NCBI RefSeq assembly: GCF_018780585.1
Contig: NZ_JADMJL010000041.1
Coordinates: 22,494 to 86,493 of the forward strand
DNA length: 64,000 nt
From: Methyloversatilis discipulorum
Lineage (GTDB): Bacteria > Pseudomonadota > Gammaproteobacteria > Burkholderiales > Rhodocyclaceae
Reading direction: 5' to 3'
The notes beneath the pieces were generated by a model. That model made no database searches. It was not told where the DNA came from and saw only the letters and a list, made by a program, of their open reading frames with translations. This document shows positions 9,653 to 22,047 of the stretch, one piece after another. The position numbers and the translations under genes are program-made. Numbering within the stretch: position 1 is the first letter of the stretch; each line of letters starts with the position of its first letter.

Positions 9653-10234
9653 TCAACCGGCGAGCGCGGTCAGCGACCGCGGCTCGTCGGCTTTGCGCTC
9701 GACCGGCTTTTCCTTGCCGGCGCTGGCCAGCGATTTAATGTCGCCCGAAATTTCGCCGCCTTCCTCGATATGGATCTTGCCGTAGCGGATCTTGCCGCTG
9801 ACGCGGCCGGTGGCATGGACGATGAGCTGTTCGCGCGCGGTCAGTTCGCCGTCGAAATTGCCGTGGATTTCCGCCACGTCGATGCTGACGGTGCCGGAGT
9901 AGGCACCGTTCTCGGCGATGCGGATGACGCGGCTGTCCATCGTCGCTTCGACCCGACCTTCGACCACCAGCGTGTCGCAATCGAGAATTTCCGCGCCACG
10001 CAGCTTCACGTCGGGGCCGACGATGAGACGGCTGCCGTGCGTGGGCGAGGGTTCGATCGCTTCCGGCTTCGACGGCTGCGGCGCCGGAGTGTCGCGCTGC
10101 GGCGACAGTGCGGCCGGCGACGGTGTCGTGCTCACCGTCATACCGCTGCCGGACGTGCCGCCGCCGCCCGGTCGTATCGTGCGCGGCAGCGTGGATTCGG
10201 TGGATTTCGGGAACAGGCCGGGCTTGTTGAACAT
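9653..10234 (-). CDS. Bactofilin (polymer-forming cytoskeletal protein)
   Basis: 193 residues. A disordered Pro/Ser/Thr-rich N-terminal region (about 1-70) precedes the bactofilin beta-helix (about 72-170), with regularly spaced hydrophobic turns such as GSRLIVGPDVKLRGAEI, EIHGNFDGELTAREQLIV and ISGDIKSL. Bactofilins self-assemble into nucleotide-independent filaments and help in cell shape, stalk or polarity functions. The ATG at 10234 has an AAGGAG ribosome site 5 bases upstream. It stands alone, convergent with the efflux operon and divergent from the GlrKR-type operon. Confidence 0.93.
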   Translation of the reverse strand: MFNKPGLFPKSTESTLPRTIRPGGGGTSGSGMTVSTTPSPAALSPQRDTPAPQPSKPEAIEPSPTHGSRLIVGPDVKLRGAEILDCDTLVVEGRVEATMDSRVIRIAENGAYSGTVSIDVAEIHGNFDGELTAREQLIVHATGRVSGKIRYGKIHIEEGGEISGDIKSLASAGKEKPVERKADEPRSLTALAG

Positions 10235-10585
10235 ATCGTCTCCTTGAAAGTGGCTCGCACCGTGCGGCACGGCGCGCACCGACCGTTCGCAAGTCGTGTG
10301 CCTGGTGGTGAATCTATTATTGAATCAATGATTTATGCGCTTCTATTCGACCTTTTCCGGCGCTTCTGCAGCGCATGCACGCGATTCTGTCGCCGCAGCG
10401 CGACAGTCGGCTGCGGGGAAGGGGCGCAGCGCCCATCCAGATGTGCGCTGCGCCCTGTCGCCGCGTGGCGACACACCGCCGGGACGTGGCGGATTTAACG
10501 TTCTGTTGCATTCCATTACCGGACCTTACCGCGGCCCGCGTCCGGGCTGCCTAGACTCGGACGTTCACCGGAAATCCTTCGACCC
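10235..10585. other. 351-bp intergenic region with hairpins, upstream of the GlrK-type kinase
   Basis: No protein gene is seen. The left part holds an AT-rich stretch (about 10310-10345) that should carry the bactofilin promoter. Two inverted repeats follow: GGGCGCAGCG (10422-10431) with CGCTGCGCCC (10446-10455), and GTCGCCGCGTGGCGAC (10457-10472). Neither has a T-tract. In E. coli the GlmY small RNA gene occupies this position; no sequence resemblance to GlmY was recognised. Confidence 0.5.
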
Positions 10586-11983
10586 ATGCCTCATGCATCC
10601 TTCCGTACCACCCTGCTGCTGACCGTGCTGCTGATTGCCGGCGCGCTCGGTGCCGCAGCAGCAAATGGCTGGATCATGTTGCAGGATTTCGCCCGCGCCA
10701 GTCGTGAGGCCGGCAGTGGCGCACTGAATCTGACGTCGGCGATGCAGCAGATCGACGAGCGCTCGCTCGACATGGCGCGCAGCGCGCGTCAATACGCCGT
10801 GCTGCGGGACGACGGTTTGCGTCGCCGCTACGATGAGGCTCAGACGCAAGCGCTGGCCTCGCTGGCGACGATGACCGCGAGCTTGCCGCAGATCGCGCCG
10901 CACGCGGACACGTGGCGACGCACCGAAGCTCAGTTGCGCGCCGTGTTCGACCAGCCAGCCGAGGCCGCCGTCGGCGACGCGTTGCCCGATCTCGCACCGA
11001 TCAACGATCGCCTTGCCGCCGGCGTGCGCGAGGCCATCGATGGCCGCAATGCGGCGCTGCTCGATACGCTGGAGTCGAGCCGCGACACCCTGGCGACGCA
11101 GGTGCTGGCGGCCATCGCCCTCGCGCTCCTGCTCGCGGTGGCAACCGGCTGGTGGATACTGCGGCCGCTGAAGCGCGTGGAGCAGGCGATTGCGCGCCTC
11201 GGCGAAGGACAGTTCTCGACGCCGGTACAGGTCGGCGGCCCGGCCGATCTGCGCCGGCTCGGCGAGAAGCTCGAATGGCTGCGATTGCGGCTGGCCGATC
11301 TCGAAGCGCATCGCAATCGCGTGCTGCGCCATGTGTCGCACGAACTGAAGACGCCGCTCGCATCGCTGCGCGAGGGCATTGCGCTGCTGCAGGACGGTGT
11401 GACAGGACGGCTCAGCGACGAGCAGATCGAAGTCAGCGGCATACTCGACGCGAATGCGCGCGCGCTGCAGGAACGCATCGAACAGCTGATCGGCTACAAC
11501 GCGACGCAGTTCGACGCCCGCCACCTCGAACTGAAGCCGACCGCGCTGCGTGCGCTGGCGCGCGAAGTGGCGGCCGACCTCAAGCTGCAGGCGCAGGCCA
11601 AGGACATCCGTCTCGATGTCAGCGGCTATGCGCCGCCGGTGCGCGGCGACGCCGCCAAGCTGCGCATCGCGCTCACGAACCTGTTGGCCAACGGCATCGC
11701 CTTCAGCCCGCACGGTGGCACGGTGCGCCTCGAACTGAGCAGCGATGGTGGCACCACGCGCATCGACTGCATCGACGAAGGTCCGGGTGTCGCGCCGGAC
11801 GAGACCGAACGCATCTTCGAACCCTTCTTCCGCGGCAGCCGCCGCGCACCGCGCCCGGACAAGGGCAATGGCCTCGGCCTGGCCATCGTGCGCGAATTTA
11901 TCGCCGCGCACGGCGGTCGCGCACTGGTGCTGCCGGCCGAGCGCGGCGCCCACTTCAGGATCGAATTGCCCCATGCCAGCTGA
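10586..11983 (+). CDS. glrK: Sensor histidine kinase, GlrK/QseE-like
   Basis: 465 residues. TM1 at about 9-30 and TM2 at about 172-195 enclose a helical periplasmic sensor; HAMP, a HisKA domain with HVSHELKTPLAS (phospho-His252), and an HATPase domain with NLLANGIAFSPHGG, DEGPGVAPDE and GNGLGLAIV follow. In enterobacteria GlrK phosphorylates the sigma-54 activator GlrR and is encoded in the order kinase - QseG lipoprotein - GlrR, which is the order found here. The gene name therefore rests on domain type plus synteny. Its 3' end overlaps the lipoprotein gene by 11 bases. Confidence 0.82.
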   Translation: MPHASFRTTLLLTVLLIAGALGAAAANGWIMLQDFARASREAGSGALNLTSAMQQIDERSLDMARSARQYAVLRDDGLRRRYDEAQTQALASLATMTASLPQIAPHADTWRRTEAQLRAVFDQPAEAAVGDALPDLAPINDRLAAGVREAIDGRNAALLDTLESSRDTLATQVLAAIALALLLAVATGWWILRPLKRVEQAIARLGEGQFSTPVQVGGPADLRRLGEKLEWLRLRLADLEAHRNRVLRHVSHELKTPLASLREGIALLQDGVTGRLSDEQIEVSGILDANARALQERIEQLIGYNATQFDARHLELKPTALRALAREVAADLKLQAQAKDIRLDVSGYAPPVRGDAAKLRIALTNLLANGIAFSPHGGTVRLELSSDGGTTRIDCIDEGPGVAPDETERIFEPFFRGSRRAPRPDKGNGLGLAIVREFIAAHGGRALVLPAERGAHFRIELPHAS

Positions 11984-12451
11984 CGTCCGTCTGACCCGTC
12001 TGATCCCGATCGCGCTTGCGCTCTCGCTCGCTGCCTGCGCCGGAGTGAAGCCCGCTCCATCCGCGCCGGCGACGAACGAGGCGCCACAGCCGGCAGCGCT
12101 TGAAACAGATACGAATGCGGCGGAACGCCAGTTGCAGCAGGCGATGCAGGCGGCGCAGCCGCGCGGCGGCAATCTGACGCGCGCGCGCACCCTGCTGGAG
12201 GCGCTGGTCGCCTCCAGCAGCGACGAGGCGCGGGCCGTGCAGCCGTATGCGAAATCGCTGCTCGAACAGGTGATTGAGCGCCAGCGCCTGGACGCTGCCA
12301 ACGTGAAGCTGACGCAGCAGCTCGAACGCAGCAGCCAGCAACTGAAGGACAGCCAGGCGCGGACGGACGAACTGCAGCGCAAGCTCGACGCGCTGGCCGA
12401 CATCGAGCGCAGCCTGCCGCCCGCGCGCATTCCGTCGCGCGGCGTACCGCG

Positions 12452-12455
<4 letters not shown>
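11973..12455 (+). CDS. qseG: QseG-like outer-membrane lipoprotein of the GlrKR system
   Basis: 160 residues with a lipobox (LSLAAC, Cys22), a Pro/Ala-rich stretch, a helical core and a long coiled coil (about 105-145, KLTQQLERSSQQLKDSQ). In E. coli QseG (YfhG) sits in the outer membrane and stimulates the kinase QseE/GlrK through direct contact. The assignment here is mainly positional: it lies between kinase and response regulator genes and overlaps both (11 bases upstream, GTGA downstream). Sequence identity to enterobacterial QseG looks low, so the name is tentative. Confidence 0.65.
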
Positions 12456-13828
<1,373 letters not shown>

Positions 13829-14011
13829 CCGGCGCGGCGCAAGGGGTTGCGGTCCAGTGTCGGGCGCGCGTCGCCGCAGCCCGACGCGAAGTGTGTGCGG
13901 CCCCGTCCAAGTATCTGAATTCAAAAGCAGGCGAGGTGTGGCATGGCGTGTGCTGATGCGGGCACTCCCATCGGCCGGAGTACGCCGCTAAAACAGATAC
14001 GGAGGCAGACC

Positions 14012-14356
14012 ATGATCACCCGCCAGTCCATTGCGACCCTACTCACCACGACCGCAATCGCCTACTCGATCTGCTCGCCCGCGCAGGTGGCCAGTCTGGT
14101 CGCCGCCACGCAGGCGACGCTGCGCGATCCGGTCACCGACGATCGCGACCGCGGCCTGCAGGAGGCGATCAAGGGCGCACTCGGCGGCGACGAGGCCTTG
14201 CGCGGCTGCTATGTCGCGGTGAGCGCCCGTGACGGGCGCGTGACCTTGAGCGGGGTCGTGCGCGACGCGTCGCAACTGGCGCGCGCGCTGCAGACGGCGA
14301 TGGCGGTACCCGGCGTGCGCGCTGTCGACAACGCGCTGGAAGTGGCCGGACGCTGA
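14012..14356 (+). CDS. BON-domain periplasmic protein
   Basis: 114 residues: an N-terminal signal-like segment (ITRQSIATLLTTTAIAYSI) and one BON domain (about 45-112; GCYVAVSARDGRVTLSGVVR, MAVPGVRAVDNALEV). BON domains bind phospholipid or stabilise the cell envelope. The ATG at 14012 has a GGAGG ribosome site; the longer open frame from 13943 lacks one. No operon partner. Confidence 0.75.
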   Translation: MITRQSIATLLTTTAIAYSICSPAQVASLVAATQATLRDPVTDDRDRGLQEAIKGALGGDEALRGCYVAVSARDGRVTLSGVVRDASQLARALQTAMAVPGVRAVDNALEVAGR

Positions 14357-14376
14357 GTGCGCTCCGACGCGCCGGT

Positions 14377-15147
14377 TCAGGGCGCCTTGTAGTGCGCCTG
14401 CGTCATCAGGTCGACGCCGCAGGGCAGGTTCTCTATCCAGTCGACGAAGCGCTTCACCATCGCCTTGCCCTCGAAGCGGGCGCCGTGCTGCGGCACGATC
14501 ATGTCGATGTCGAGTCCGCGCACCATGCTGGCCCAGTAGCGGCAGATCTTGTTCGACACCATGTAGCGGCGGTGGAAGCCGAACATGTGCGGAACGTGCG
14601 CGTCGAAATCGCCGACCGGTGGCAGCGCTTCGCTGTGGCCGATCATCGAGGCGCCCATGTCGCCGGAGAAGAGGATTTTCGACACCGGGTCGTAGAACTG
14701 GAAATTGCCTTCCGAGTGCATGAAGTGCGCCGGCAGTGCCAGCATTTCCATGGCGCCGAGCGGAATCCGCATGCCTTCATCCGGGATCGGAATGATGCGT
14801 GCCGTGTAGTCGCGACCTGTCGTGAAATGGGGCAGAAAGCGCGCCCACAGCTTCGAAATCATCACCTTGCACGAGGTGCTGACCATCCATTTGTTCATCG
14901 ACGCAATGATGTCGGGGTCGGCGTGCGAGGCGAGGATGAGATCGAGATCCTTGGACGGGAAATAGCGCTGCATCGCCATCATCAGCCCGGTGTAGGTCAT
15001 GTTGCCGCCGGGGTCGATCAGCGCGCCGTGTTCGCCGTCCACCACCAGGAACTGGTTGCACTGCACCGCATGGTCGGCGCCTTCGTCGACCAGATCGTAG
15101 AAGGCCAGGCAGACGTGCTTGCCGTTGTTGAACAGTTCGACTGCCAT
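14377..15147 (-). CDS. Flavodiiron-type metallo-beta-lactamase-fold protein lacking flavodoxin
   Basis: 256 residues covering only the MBL fold. The metal motif is SHADPD (H-x-D-P-D), the variant typical of flavodiiron and oxygen-binding diiron (ODP) proteins; further ligands are likely in HFMHSEGNFQFY, LFSGDMGAS and VPQHGARFEGK. The flavodoxin domain of true flavodiiron reductases is absent. Family knowledge suggests an O2- or NO-binding diiron centre, used for sensing or as a reductase with a separate partner. The gene is single, just left of the tRNA. Confidence 0.8.
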   Translation of the reverse strand: MAVELFNNGKHVCLAFYDLVDEGADHAVQCNQFLVVDGEHGALIDPGGNMTYTGLMMAMQRYFPSKDLDLILASHADPDIIASMNKWMVSTSCKVMISKLWARFLPHFTTGRDYTARIIPIPDEGMRIPLGAMEMLALPAHFMHSEGNFQFYDPVSKILFSGDMGASMIGHSEALPPVGDFDAHVPHMFGFHRRYMVSNKICRYWASMVRGLDIDMIVPQHGARFEGKAMVKRFVDWIENLPCGVDLMTQAHYKAP

Positions 15148-15308
15148 TGCCCATCACCCCTTGCCGAAATGCCGACTGATTACCAAGGCGACAGTGTGCC
15201 GCAAATCGGCGGGGTTTTAGGCGCCGGCAGCGGGGGGCTTGATGACGATCAATGGGCGGGCGCCCGGAGCGAGCGGCCCCAGCCGTGTGCGGGCTGGGGC
15301 GGGCGATC

Positions 15309-15387
<79 letters not shown>

Positions 15388-15463
15388 GGAAGGGAGCGGT
15401 ACTATAGCAAAGGGGCGCCGTATCGGGGCCTGCGGAGCGGGTTTCGGAGGAGGGTGCCGGACG

Positions 15464-16624
15464 ATGTGGCCGGATTTCGAAGGTGGGTCGATCGCCGACC
15501 TGATGCAGGATGTGGTGCGCGCATGCCGCGGTGAGCGTACCGGCGCGGGGTTGCGCGATGTGGACGCGTCAGCCTGGCGTGCCGCGCGCAGCGTCGTGTT
15601 GCTGGTGCTCGACGGCGTCGGCATGAAGCAGCTCGAACTGCTGCCCGAGGACAGCTTCCTGCGCCGGCACTGCATGGCGACGCTGACTTCCGTGTTCCCG
15701 TCGACCACCGCGGCGGCCATCACCACTTTCATGACAGCCCGGTCGCCAGCGGTGCATGGGCTGACCGGCTGGCACCTGCGCTGTACCGAACCGGGCCTGG
15801 ATGGCCGAGTGCTCGCCATCCTGCCGGTCACACCACGTGGCGACGGCGATCTGCCCTGTTCGCAGGAGGAGGTGCTGGCGCGCGTGTGCCGGGCGCCGTC
15901 CGTGTTCGCGTCGCTGCCGGGTGCGTCGCAGGTGATTTCGCCCGCCGACATTGCGCATTCACCGTTCAATACGCTGCACAGTGCTGGCGCCGAGGTTCTC
16001 GCCTATGCTGGACTCGAGGGCATGCTCGCCGCATTGACGGGCGCGCTGCGCGCACCGTCGCCGCCTGGCTACATCTACGCTTACTGGCCGGACTTCGACC
16101 ATTGTGCCCATGTGCGTGGCTGCGCTTCCGACAGTGCGCGCGAGCTGCTGCGCGTGGCCGACGCTGCGCTGGCCGACTGGGCAGCAGGCATGGCAGGGTG
16201 CGACGTGCAGTTGCTGGTGACCGCGGATCACGGCTTCATCGATGCGCCCACGGAGCATCTGATCGAACTCGAGCAGCTGCCGTCGCTGGCCGACTGTCTC
16301 GCCGGCCCGCTGTCGGGCGAGCGGCGCGCCGTGTTCTGTCACCTCAAACCCGGGCGGGCGCGCGATTTCGAACGCGCGCTGCAGGCTCTGGACAGCGCCT
16401 GCATCCCGTGGCGATCGAGCGATCTCTTTGCGGCCGGGCGTTTCGGGCCGGGCGTACCTCATCCACGCCTGCTTGAGCGCATCGGTGACTACACGCTGGA
16501 AATGAGAGCGGACTGGACCTTGCGCGACACCGTACCGGGGGAACGTCTGCACCGGCTGATCGGCGTGCATGGAGGCACAAGCGAAGCGGAAATGACGGTG
16601 CCGCTGGTGGGGAAGGTGCTCTGA
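15464..16624 (+). CDS. Alkaline-phosphatase-superfamily phosphodiesterase/pyrophosphatase
   Basis: 386 residues. The N-terminal block (VVLLVLDGVGMKQLELL, then SVFPSTTAAAITTFMTARSPAVHG) carries the metal Asp and the catalytic Thr of the type I phosphodiesterase/nucleotide pyrophosphatase group. YWPDFDHCAHVRG and LLVTADHGFIDAP provide the remaining metal ligands (D/H and DH). No signal peptide is evident, so it is probably cytoplasmic. Substrate unknown. A strong hairpin follows the stop. Confidence 0.85.
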   Translation: MWPDFEGGSIADLMQDVVRACRGERTGAGLRDVDASAWRAARSVVLLVLDGVGMKQLELLPEDSFLRRHCMATLTSVFPSTTAAAITTFMTARSPAVHGLTGWHLRCTEPGLDGRVLAILPVTPRGDGDLPCSQEEVLARVCRAPSVFASLPGASQVISPADIAHSPFNTLHSAGAEVLAYAGLEGMLAALTGALRAPSPPGYIYAYWPDFDHCAHVRGCASDSARELLRVADAALADWAAGMAGCDVQLLVTADHGFIDAPTEHLIELEQLPSLADCLAGPLSGERRAVFCHLKPGRARDFERALQALDSACIPWRSSDLFAAGRFGPGVPHPRLLERIGDYTLEMRADWTLRDTVPGERLHRLIGVHGGTSEAEMTVPLVGKVL

Positions 16625-16633
16625 AAGACGTAC

Positions 16634-16653
16634 GGGAGCGCGTTCGCGCTCCC
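16634..16653. terminator. Bidirectional hairpin between convergent genes
   Basis: GGGAGCGCG (16634-16642), TT, CGCGCTCCC (16645-16653): a perfect 9-bp stem with a 2-base loop between two convergent genes. There is no T-tract, so strength is uncertain. Confidence 0.5.
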
Positions 16654-16663
16654 GCCGTGAAGA

Positions 16664-17095
16664 TCAGCTCGCGATATAGCTTTCGAGCTGCTTGATCAGG
16701 AACTGCTGGTACTCGATCGTTTCCTTGACCATGTCACCGATGGAAATGACGCCGACCAGCGAACCTGCGGTGTCCAGCACCGGCAGGTGACGGATGCGCT
16801 TGTCGCTCATCAGTTGCATCGCCTGATCGACCGTCATGTCCGGCGTCACGTGGATGAGCTTGCTGGTCATGATGTCGCGCACCGGCGTGGTGGCGGAATC
16901 CTTGCCCTGCAGCACCACCTTGCGCGCATAGTCGCGCTCGGAAAAGATGCCGGCCAGTGCGCCGTTGTCGGTCACCAGCACGGCACCGATGCCGCGGTTG
17001 GCCATCACGCGCAGCGCGCTGATGACCGTGTTGTCCGCTTCGACGGTCGCGATCGGACCCTGCTTGCCTTCAATCACCTGAGCGATGGTCTTCAC
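16664..17095 (-). CDS. Two-CBS-domain protein
   Basis: 143 residues made of a tandem CBS pair (about 8-65 and 75-135; ALRVMANRGIGAVLVTDNG, LMSDKRIRHLPVLD, VGVISIGDMVKE). Stand-alone CBS pairs bind adenine nucleotides (AMP, ATP, NAD) and act as energy sensors or regulators of partner proteins. The ATG is preceded by a GGGAGG-like ribosome site. Not obviously in an operon; rpoD lies just upstream on the same strand with a short gap. Confidence 0.9.
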   Translation of the reverse strand: MKTIAQVIEGKQGPIATVEADNTVISALRVMANRGIGAVLVTDNGALAGIFSERDYARKVVLQGKDSATTPVRDIMTSKLIHVTPDMTVDQAMQLMSDKRIRHLPVLDTAGSLVGVISIGDMVKETIEYQQFLIKQLESYIAS

Positions 17096-17152
17096 GGTAG
17101 GCCTCCCTGTTGTTTTCCGTGACGATGGGGTCGCTCAAGTTTCACACGAAAA

Positions 17153-19174
<2,022 letters not shown>

Positions 19175-19321
19175 GTATATCCTCAGATCTGCGTGTAACC
19201 AGCGGCGAACCCGGCAAGGCAAAACCCTCACCGGATTGCCGTCCGCCTGCGCACAGGACCCCGTCGTACCGGGCCGGCAATGAGCCCGACCTATGTAAGC
19301 GGTCGACAGGGAAAACCCGTC

Positions 19322-19327
19322 ATTATA
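19322..19327 (-). promoter_or_regulatory. Candidate internal promoter for rpoD (-10 box)
   Basis: A perfect TATAAT on the minus strand lies in the gap between dnaG and rpoD, about 150 bases before the rpoD start. The -35 region is weak. A separate promoter for the sigma gene within this block is known in other bacteria. Confidence 0.4.
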
Positions 19328-19355
19328 CCCGTTTTAGGGGTTGGCTTCTCGTCTT

Positions 19356-21125
19356 TCAAGTCCGCGCCTTCTCTCTGAGCAGACGGCCGAGTTCGGCCTG
19401 TTGCTCTGCAGTCAGTGGCGCCTGACGACCGAGCATCGTCAGATGATTGATTGCGCGGGAAATTCCCGTCTTCCTCAGATGCTGCAGCGTGTCGTCGAAC
19501 ATGTGCGGCAGCGCGCCCTCGTCAGCCGGGTCGTCGATCGCCGCGGCGACCGCGTCCTCGATCAACGGTCCGTGCGGACCATCCCTGAAGTACTCGACCA
19601 GCGCGGCCGTGTTGCCGGCATCGATGTCGCCATGTTCGATGCAGTCGGCGATCGCCTGCACGGCCCGCAGCCAGGGGTCGTCGTCGATGTCTTCCAGATG
19701 TCCGACCTTGCTGCCGAGCGCGGGGCGCTGCATCAGCATGCACAGCAGCTTGCGTGCCGGCGTCGTCGGCGCGACACGCGGTGCCGCTGGCGCCGGTGGC
19801 GCGTTGTAGCGGCCAGTGCGGCGCGGCATGCGCAGGCCGCAGGCTTCGGCCAGCTCCTGCGCCGACAGCCCGACCGCCGGTGCCAGCAGGTGCAGCAACT
19901 GCGTGCGCAGCGCGCCGGCCGGGATCTGCGTCACCAGCGGCTTCGCCTCGTTGATGAACTGGGCGCGACCTTCGGCGCTGCGCGTGTCGCAGCGCGCCTG
20001 AAGTTCGTGCAGCAGGTATTCGCTGAGCGGTTGCGCCGACAGCGCGAGCTGACGGAAGCGGTCTGCACCCTGTTCGCGGACGAAGCTGTCCGGGTCGTGC
20101 TCGGTCGGCAGGAAGAGGAAGGATGCGCTTCGCCCGTCGCTCAGTTCCGACAGCGCCGATTCGAGGCCGCGCCACGCGGCCTTGCGACCGGCGCGGTCGC
20201 CGTCGAAGCAGAATACGATGCGGTCGGTCTGACGGAACAGCTTGTGGATGTGGTCAGGGGTGGTCGCCGTCCCCAGTGTGGCGACCGCGTTGCCGACGCC
20301 GAACTGGGCCAGCGCCACCACGTCCATATAGCCCTCGACCACCAGCACGAAGCCGTCGTCGCGGATCGCCGCGCGCGCCTGCGTCAGGCCGTACAGTTCG
20401 CGGCCCTTCGAGAACAATGGTGTTTCCGGGGAATTCAGGTACTTCGGCTCGCCGCGGTCGAGCACGCGGCCGCCGAAACCGATCACATTGTTCCGCGCGT
20501 CGAGGATGGGAAACATCACGCGGTCGCGGAAGCGGTCGTAGCGTCGGCCCTTGCTCTGGCCTTCCGAGGGCTCGGCGTCGATCACCAGACCGCATTCGGC
20601 CAGCGCTGCAGCTTCGTAATCGTCGAAGGCTTCGCGCAGGCCCTGCCAGTCGTCCGGTGCGTAGCCGATGCCGAAGCGGGCGGCGATCTCGCCCGACAGC
20701 CCGCGGCCCTTCAGGTATTCGATCGCGCGCGGGCTCTTTTTTAACTGCTGCTTGTAATGCTGTGCGGCGCGCGCCATCACCTCGGTCAGTGACGCCGCCT
20801 GCTGGCGGCGCTGTGCCATTTCCGGCGTGAAGTCTTCGCGCGGCACGGTCATGCCGGCGTTGCGCGCCAGTTCCTCGATGGCGTCGGGATAGCTCAGCCC
20901 GGAATATTCCATCAGGAAGCCGATGGCGCTGCCGTGCGCGCCGCAGCCGAAGCAGTGATAGAACTGCTTGGCAGGGCTGACCGTGAAGGAGGGGGTCTTC
21001 TCGCTGTGGAAGGGGCAGCAGGCCTGATAGTTGGCGCCGGCCTTCTTCAGCGGGACGTAGCGCTCGACCACGTCGACGATGTCGACGCGGTTGAGCAGTT
21101 CCTGGATGAAGGACTGCGGGATCAT
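19356..21125 (-). CDS. dnaG: DNA primase DnaG
   Basis: 589 residues, normal length. The N-terminal CHC2 zinc finger (CCPFHSEKTPSF, FYHCFGCGAHG), the catalytic core with the Toprim fold (LVVEGYMDVVALAQFG, FCFDGDRAGRKAAWRG) and a C-terminal DnaB-binding helical domain are all present. It synthesises RNA primers at the replication fork. Part of the conserved macromolecular-synthesis block between yqeY and rpoD. Confidence 0.98.
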   Translation of the reverse strand: MIPQSFIQELLNRVDIVDVVERYVPLKKAGANYQACCPFHSEKTPSFTVSPAKQFYHCFGCGAHGSAIGFLMEYSGLSYPDAIEELARNAGMTVPREDFTPEMAQRRQQAASLTEVMARAAQHYKQQLKKSPRAIEYLKGRGLSGEIAARFGIGYAPDDWQGLREAFDDYEAAALAECGLVIDAEPSEGQSKGRRYDRFRDRVMFPILDARNNVIGFGGRVLDRGEPKYLNSPETPLFSKGRELYGLTQARAAIRDDGFVLVVEGYMDVVALAQFGVGNAVATLGTATTPDHIHKLFRQTDRIVFCFDGDRAGRKAAWRGLESALSELSDGRSASFLFLPTEHDPDSFVREQGADRFRQLALSAQPLSEYLLHELQARCDTRSAEGRAQFINEAKPLVTQIPAGALRTQLLHLLAPAVGLSAQELAEACGLRMPRRTGRYNAPPAPAAPRVAPTTPARKLLCMLMQRPALGSKVGHLEDIDDDPWLRAVQAIADCIEHGDIDAGNTAALVEYFRDGPHGPLIEDAVAAAIDDPADEGALPHMFDDTLQHLRKTGISRAINHLTMLGRQAPLTAEQQAELGRLLREKART

Positions 21126-21136
21126 CCCGCCGTCGC

Positions 21137-21592
21137 TCAGCCGGCGTTGCCGCTCAGCGCGGCCTTCACCAGCGCGGACGCCTGCGCCATGTCGGTGCGA
21201 CCGGCCAGCTTCGCCTTCAGCGGGGCCATCACCTTGCCCATGTCGGCCGGACCGGCGGCGCCCACCGCCGCGATCACCTCGGCGATGACGGCACGTACTT
21301 CGTCCGCGCTCATCTGCTGCGGCATGTAGGCGGTCAGCACCTCGAGTTCGAACTTCTCGGCGTCTGCCAGATCCTGACGGCCGGCGCTTTCGTACTGACT
21401 GATCGAATCGCGGCGCTGCTTCATCATCTTGTCGATCACGGCGGTGACCTGGGCGTCGTCTAGCGTGATGCGCTCGTCCACTTCCTTCTGCTTGATCGCA
21501 GCCAGCAGCAGGCGGATGGTGCCCAGACGCGCGCTGTCCTTGGCGCGCATCGCGGTCTTCATGTCTTCGCTGATCTGTTCCTTCAGGCTCAT
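21137..21592 (-). CDS. yqeY: GatB/YqeY-domain protein
   Basis: 151 residues, all one YqeY domain (MSLKEQISEDMKTAMRAKD at the start, LTAYMPQQMSADEVRAVI, GKVMAPLKAKLAGRTDMA near the end). The domain is also the tail of the GatB subunit of tRNA amidotransferase, where it touches tRNA; the role of the free protein is not settled. The ATG at 21592 is the family N-terminus. It sits between rpsU and dnaG, its usual place in betaproteobacteria. Confidence 0.93.
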   Translation of the reverse strand: MSLKEQISEDMKTAMRAKDSARLGTIRLLLAAIKQKEVDERITLDDAQVTAVIDKMMKQRRDSISQYESAGRQDLADAEKFELEVLTAYMPQQMSADEVRAVIAEVIAAVGAAGPADMGKVMAPLKAKLAGRTDMAQASALVKAALSGNAG

Positions 21593-21633
21593 GGTGTCAC
21601 TCGCGGCGGCGGTTGAAGGGAAGCAACAAACAC

Positions 21634-21669
21634 AAAAAGCCGAATGCGTCACTGCGCATCCGGCTTTTT
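21634..21669 (-). terminator. Rho-independent terminator/attenuator between rpsU and yqeY-dnaG
   Basis: On the minus strand AAAAAGCCGGATGCG, a 6-base loop, and CGCATTCGGCTTTTT form a long stem with one mismatch and a T-run. Its place just after rpsU matches the partial terminator known from the E. coli rpsU-dnaG-rpoD operon, which lets S21 be made in excess over primase and sigma. Confidence 0.85.
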
Positions 21670-21705
21670 GGGTTCAAGCCCTGCAGCCTTGCAGGGCCCG
21701 GCGAA

Positions 21706-21918
21706 TCAGTACAGCTTCGGCGGCAGGGTCTGGCTGCGCAGCCGCTTGTGGTGACGCTTCACGGCGGCAGCCAGCTTGCGCTTGCGCTCGGCCGTCGGCT
21801 TTTCGTAGAACTCGCGCGAACGCAGTTCGGTCAGCGTGCCAGCCTTTTCGATGGTGCGCTTGAAGCGGCGGATCGCAACTTCAAACGGCTCGTTTTCCTT
21901 GACGCGAATACCCGGCAT
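21706..21918 (-). CDS. rpsU: 30S ribosomal protein S21
   Basis: 70 residues, the expected size; starts [20 protein letters not shown] and ends with a basic tail ([17 protein letters not shown]). It is a small-subunit protein needed for efficient initiation. A much longer overlapping open frame continues upstream on this strand but lies antisense to tsaD and is not coding. First gene of the block and divergent from tsaD. Confidence 0.97.
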   Translation of the reverse strand: MPGIRVKENEPFEVAIRRFKRTIEKAGTLTELRSREFYEKPTAERKRKLAAAVKRHHKRLRSQTLPPKLY

Positions 21919-22034
21919 ACAAACAGCCCTCAATGGCGCGTCCGCTGCTCGATGTGAGCGGACGCATAACGGAAAGCCGGCGAGTATATCTCGGTGCCGG
22001 CGATGTGCCAAGTCCGATTTGCGGGGCGCGCAAG

Positions 22035-22040
22035 TACAAT
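22035..22040 (+). promoter_or_regulatory. -10-like box next to the tsaD start
   Basis: TACAAT lies 13 bases before the ATG at 22048, with no Shine-Dalgarno sequence between. If used, transcription would begin at or near that ATG and give a leaderless mRNA. The -35 region is weak. Confidence 0.35.
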
Positions 22041-22047
22041 GCGTCGC

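Noticed and set aside
10422..10472. Hairpins as a GlmY small RNA
   Set aside because: Position matches enterobacterial glmY, but no sequence similarity or sigma-54 promoter was found, so no RNA gene is annotated.
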